Shown here: positions 20,174 through 21,196 of the stretch, piece by piece | Layout of the letters: each line of letters opens with the position of its first letter | How positions within the stretch are numbered: position 1 is the first letter of the stretch | Source: Methanobacteriota archaeon | GTDB taxonomy: Archaea > Halobacteriota > Methanomicrobia > Methanomicrobiales > Methanoculleaceae | DNA length: 21,196 bases | Reading direction: 5' to 3' | Assembly (NCBI GenBank): GCA_023457135.1 | Contig: JAEWMO010000101.1 | Coordinates: 1-21,196, forward strand | Notes under the pieces: model-generated | Told to the model about the DNA's origin: nothing | Database searches by the model: none | The model's input: only the letters and a program-made list of their open reading frames with translations | Program-made: the position numbers and the translations under genes

Positions 20174-21139
20174 TCAGGGGGATCGGGGGGCCCGCTCGAC
20201 CCCGCTCCCGATCAGCCCCGATGCTACGATGGGAAGAGCGATCGTCGCGTCGCAGAAGCACTGGACGCGCGGACACGCCGGCGCCTCCTTGCCCCAGCTG
20301 ATCGCCTCCTCAAACGTGCACCCGGAGAGCCCGCCCCAGTGGGGGGCGTCGGTGGTGTACTGGATGGCATAGGCGTGTCCGCCGAGTTGCTGGTCGTGGA
20401 TGGAGGCGATGACCTGGGTCTGCTGGATGAAGTTCTTCGGGACGCCGCCGCCGACGTAGATGACCCCGGTCTTCTTCGACCCCTCGACCATCCGCGTGAT
20501 CTCGTCGGTGTCGGCGAGCTGGTCGATATCGATCTCGACCCCGCGCCGGCGGGCCATGACAAGCCCGATCCCGATGGAGGAGTCGCCGAGGGCGGGGATG
20601 AAGATCGGAACGCCATACTCGGCGCAGGTGGCGACGAGCGATTTGCCTTCCGGCCGCCGTTCGCGGAGCCATTGCCCGAGGAGCCGGATGAACTCGCGCG
20701 ACGAGCCCCGGAACGGCGCAATCTCGTCGGCGAACCGTGAGATCTCGGCATCGATGCCCCGGAACTCCTCTTCATACGCAAAGACGTCGTAGATGCGGTC
20801 GATCCCCTTCTCGAGGAGCGCGGCGTCGTCGGCGTGGTGGTGGCCGAGGTAGTGGCGGACGCCGAGGTGCTCGCAGGTGTCGTGGAAGATGTTTGCACCC
20901 GTCGAGACCAGGACATCGATGTAGCGGTGCCTCACGAGTTCGATCAGCACGTTCTGCATACCTGCCGGGATCATCGCCCCCGACAGTCCCATGAATATCG
21001 TGCAGTCCGGATCTTTGACCATCCTGGTCCAGATGCCGAGCGACTCCCCGAGCTTTCGCCCCTGGAAGCCGGTCTGGCTCATAGACTCCAGGAGTGCCGT
21101 TACATCCCTGTTTGGTTTGACTGGCTGCGTTGGTTTCAT
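20174..21139 (-). CDS. dys: Deoxyhypusine synthase
   Basis: This 321-residue NAD-dependent enzyme moves the aminobutyl group of spermidine onto one lysine of translation factor aIF5A, the first step of hypusine formation, and occurs in archaea and eukaryotes. The catalytic lysine is K235 in GGGVPKNF. NAD- and spermidine-site segments seen are GLSGAMIPAG (51-60), STGANIFHD (79-87), ALGDSSIG (183-190) and TDAPHWGGLSG. The ATG at 21139 is chosen: AGGATT lies 5 bases upstream, whereas an in-frame TTG two codons earlier would overlap it. The gene is complete and has its own TATA-like box. It stands just upstream of the translation cluster but is probably a separate unit. Confidence 0.96.
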   Translation of the reverse strand: MKPTQPVKPNRDVTALLESMSQTGFQGRKLGESLGIWTRMVKDPDCTIFMGLSGAMIPAGMQNVLIELVRHRYIDVLVSTGANIFHDTCEHLGVRHYLGHHHADDAALLEKGIDRIYDVFAYEEEFRGIDAEISRFADEIAPFRGSSREFIRLLGQWLRERRPEGKSLVATCAEYGVPIFIPALGDSSIGIGLVMARRRGVEIDIDQLADTDEITRMVEGSKKTGVIYVGGGVPKNFIQQTQVIASIHDQQLGGHAYAIQYTTDAPHWGGLSGCTFEEAISWGKEAPACPRVQCFCDATIALPIVASGLIGSGVERAPRSP

Positions 21140-21171
21140 GGACAATCCTGGTATCCGTTTCTGGTTATGGC

Positions 21172-21179
21172 GTATTAAT
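21172..21179 (-). promoter_or_regulatory. TATA-like box for deoxyhypusine synthase
   Basis: Minus-strand ATTAATAC lies about 37 bases before the ATG, predicting a start near 21151 and a leader of about 12 bases carrying AGGATT. Nothing else can be read in the last bases of the window. Confidence 0.4.
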
Positions 21180-21196
21180 GGTTGGTGCCGGGGGGA

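Noticed and set aside
1..21196. CRISPR arrays, insertion sequences, integrases or phage genes
   Set aside because: No regularly spaced repeats, transposase or integrase motifs, or terminal inverted repeats with target duplications were seen.

Overview
The window looks like a chromosomal segment from a GC-rich euryarchaeal methanogen, most likely of the Methanomicrobiales (Methanoculleus-like). The support is archaeal: single-subunit RNA polymerase genes (rpoD, rpoN, rpoK), archaeal-only ribosomal protein L18e, deoxyhypusine synthase, isopentenyl phosphate kinase, GGPP synthase, archaeal-type GluRS and RNase J, and BRE/TATA-type promoters. The genus is inferred from overall protein character and was not searched.

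Layout. (1) 1-583, + strand: two near-identical 5S rRNA genes flank tRNA-Cys(GCA). The tRNA-Cys to second 5S spacer is packed with hairpins. (2) 584-1117: about 530 bases with no convincing gene, but with nested inverted repeats and a TATA-like box that could mark a minus-strand structured RNA. (3) 1118-6652, an accessory segment: two tandem hemerythrin (HHE) proteins (-), an APC amino-acid permease (+), an unusual ACT-ACT-metallo-beta-lactamase fusion (-), a flavodoxin-domain protein (-) and a TPR protein (+). (4) 6672-20057, all minus strand and nearly gapless: a large conserved informational and isoprenoid cluster. In transcription order it reads tRNA-Ser(GCT), rps13, rps4, rps11, rpoD, rpl18e, rpl13, rps9, rpoN, tRNA-Pro(CGG), rpoK, eno, rps2, amrB/MEMO, mvk, ipk, fni, rnj, idsA, gltX. 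(5) 20174-21139, minus: deoxyhypusine synthase with its own promoter.

How the genes work together. The large cluster couples small-subunit assembly proteins (S13, S4, S11, S9, S2), large-subunit L18e and L13, RNA polymerase subunits D, N and K, and two tRNAs to glycolytic/gluconeogenic enolase. It then runs into archaeal lipid precursor synthesis: mevalonate kinase, isopentenyl phosphate kinase, type 2 IPP isomerase and GGPP synthase, with RNase J and GluRS in the same run. Most junctions are overlaps or gaps of a few bases (ATGA, TAATG, TGA-TTG), so translational coupling is likely. An oligo-T tract at 6650-6656 is a plausible end of the transcript.

Most noteworthy observations: a flavodiiron-like metal-ligand pattern in the ACT-ACT-MBL protein, lying next to a free-standing flavodoxin gene; a hairpin that would bury the Shine-Dalgarno of the second hemerythrin gene; MEMO and mevalonate kinase lying in one frame, separated by a single TGA followed by a TTG start; covarying hairpin repeats between tRNA-Cys and the second 5S; and a compensatory base-pair change between the two 5S copies.
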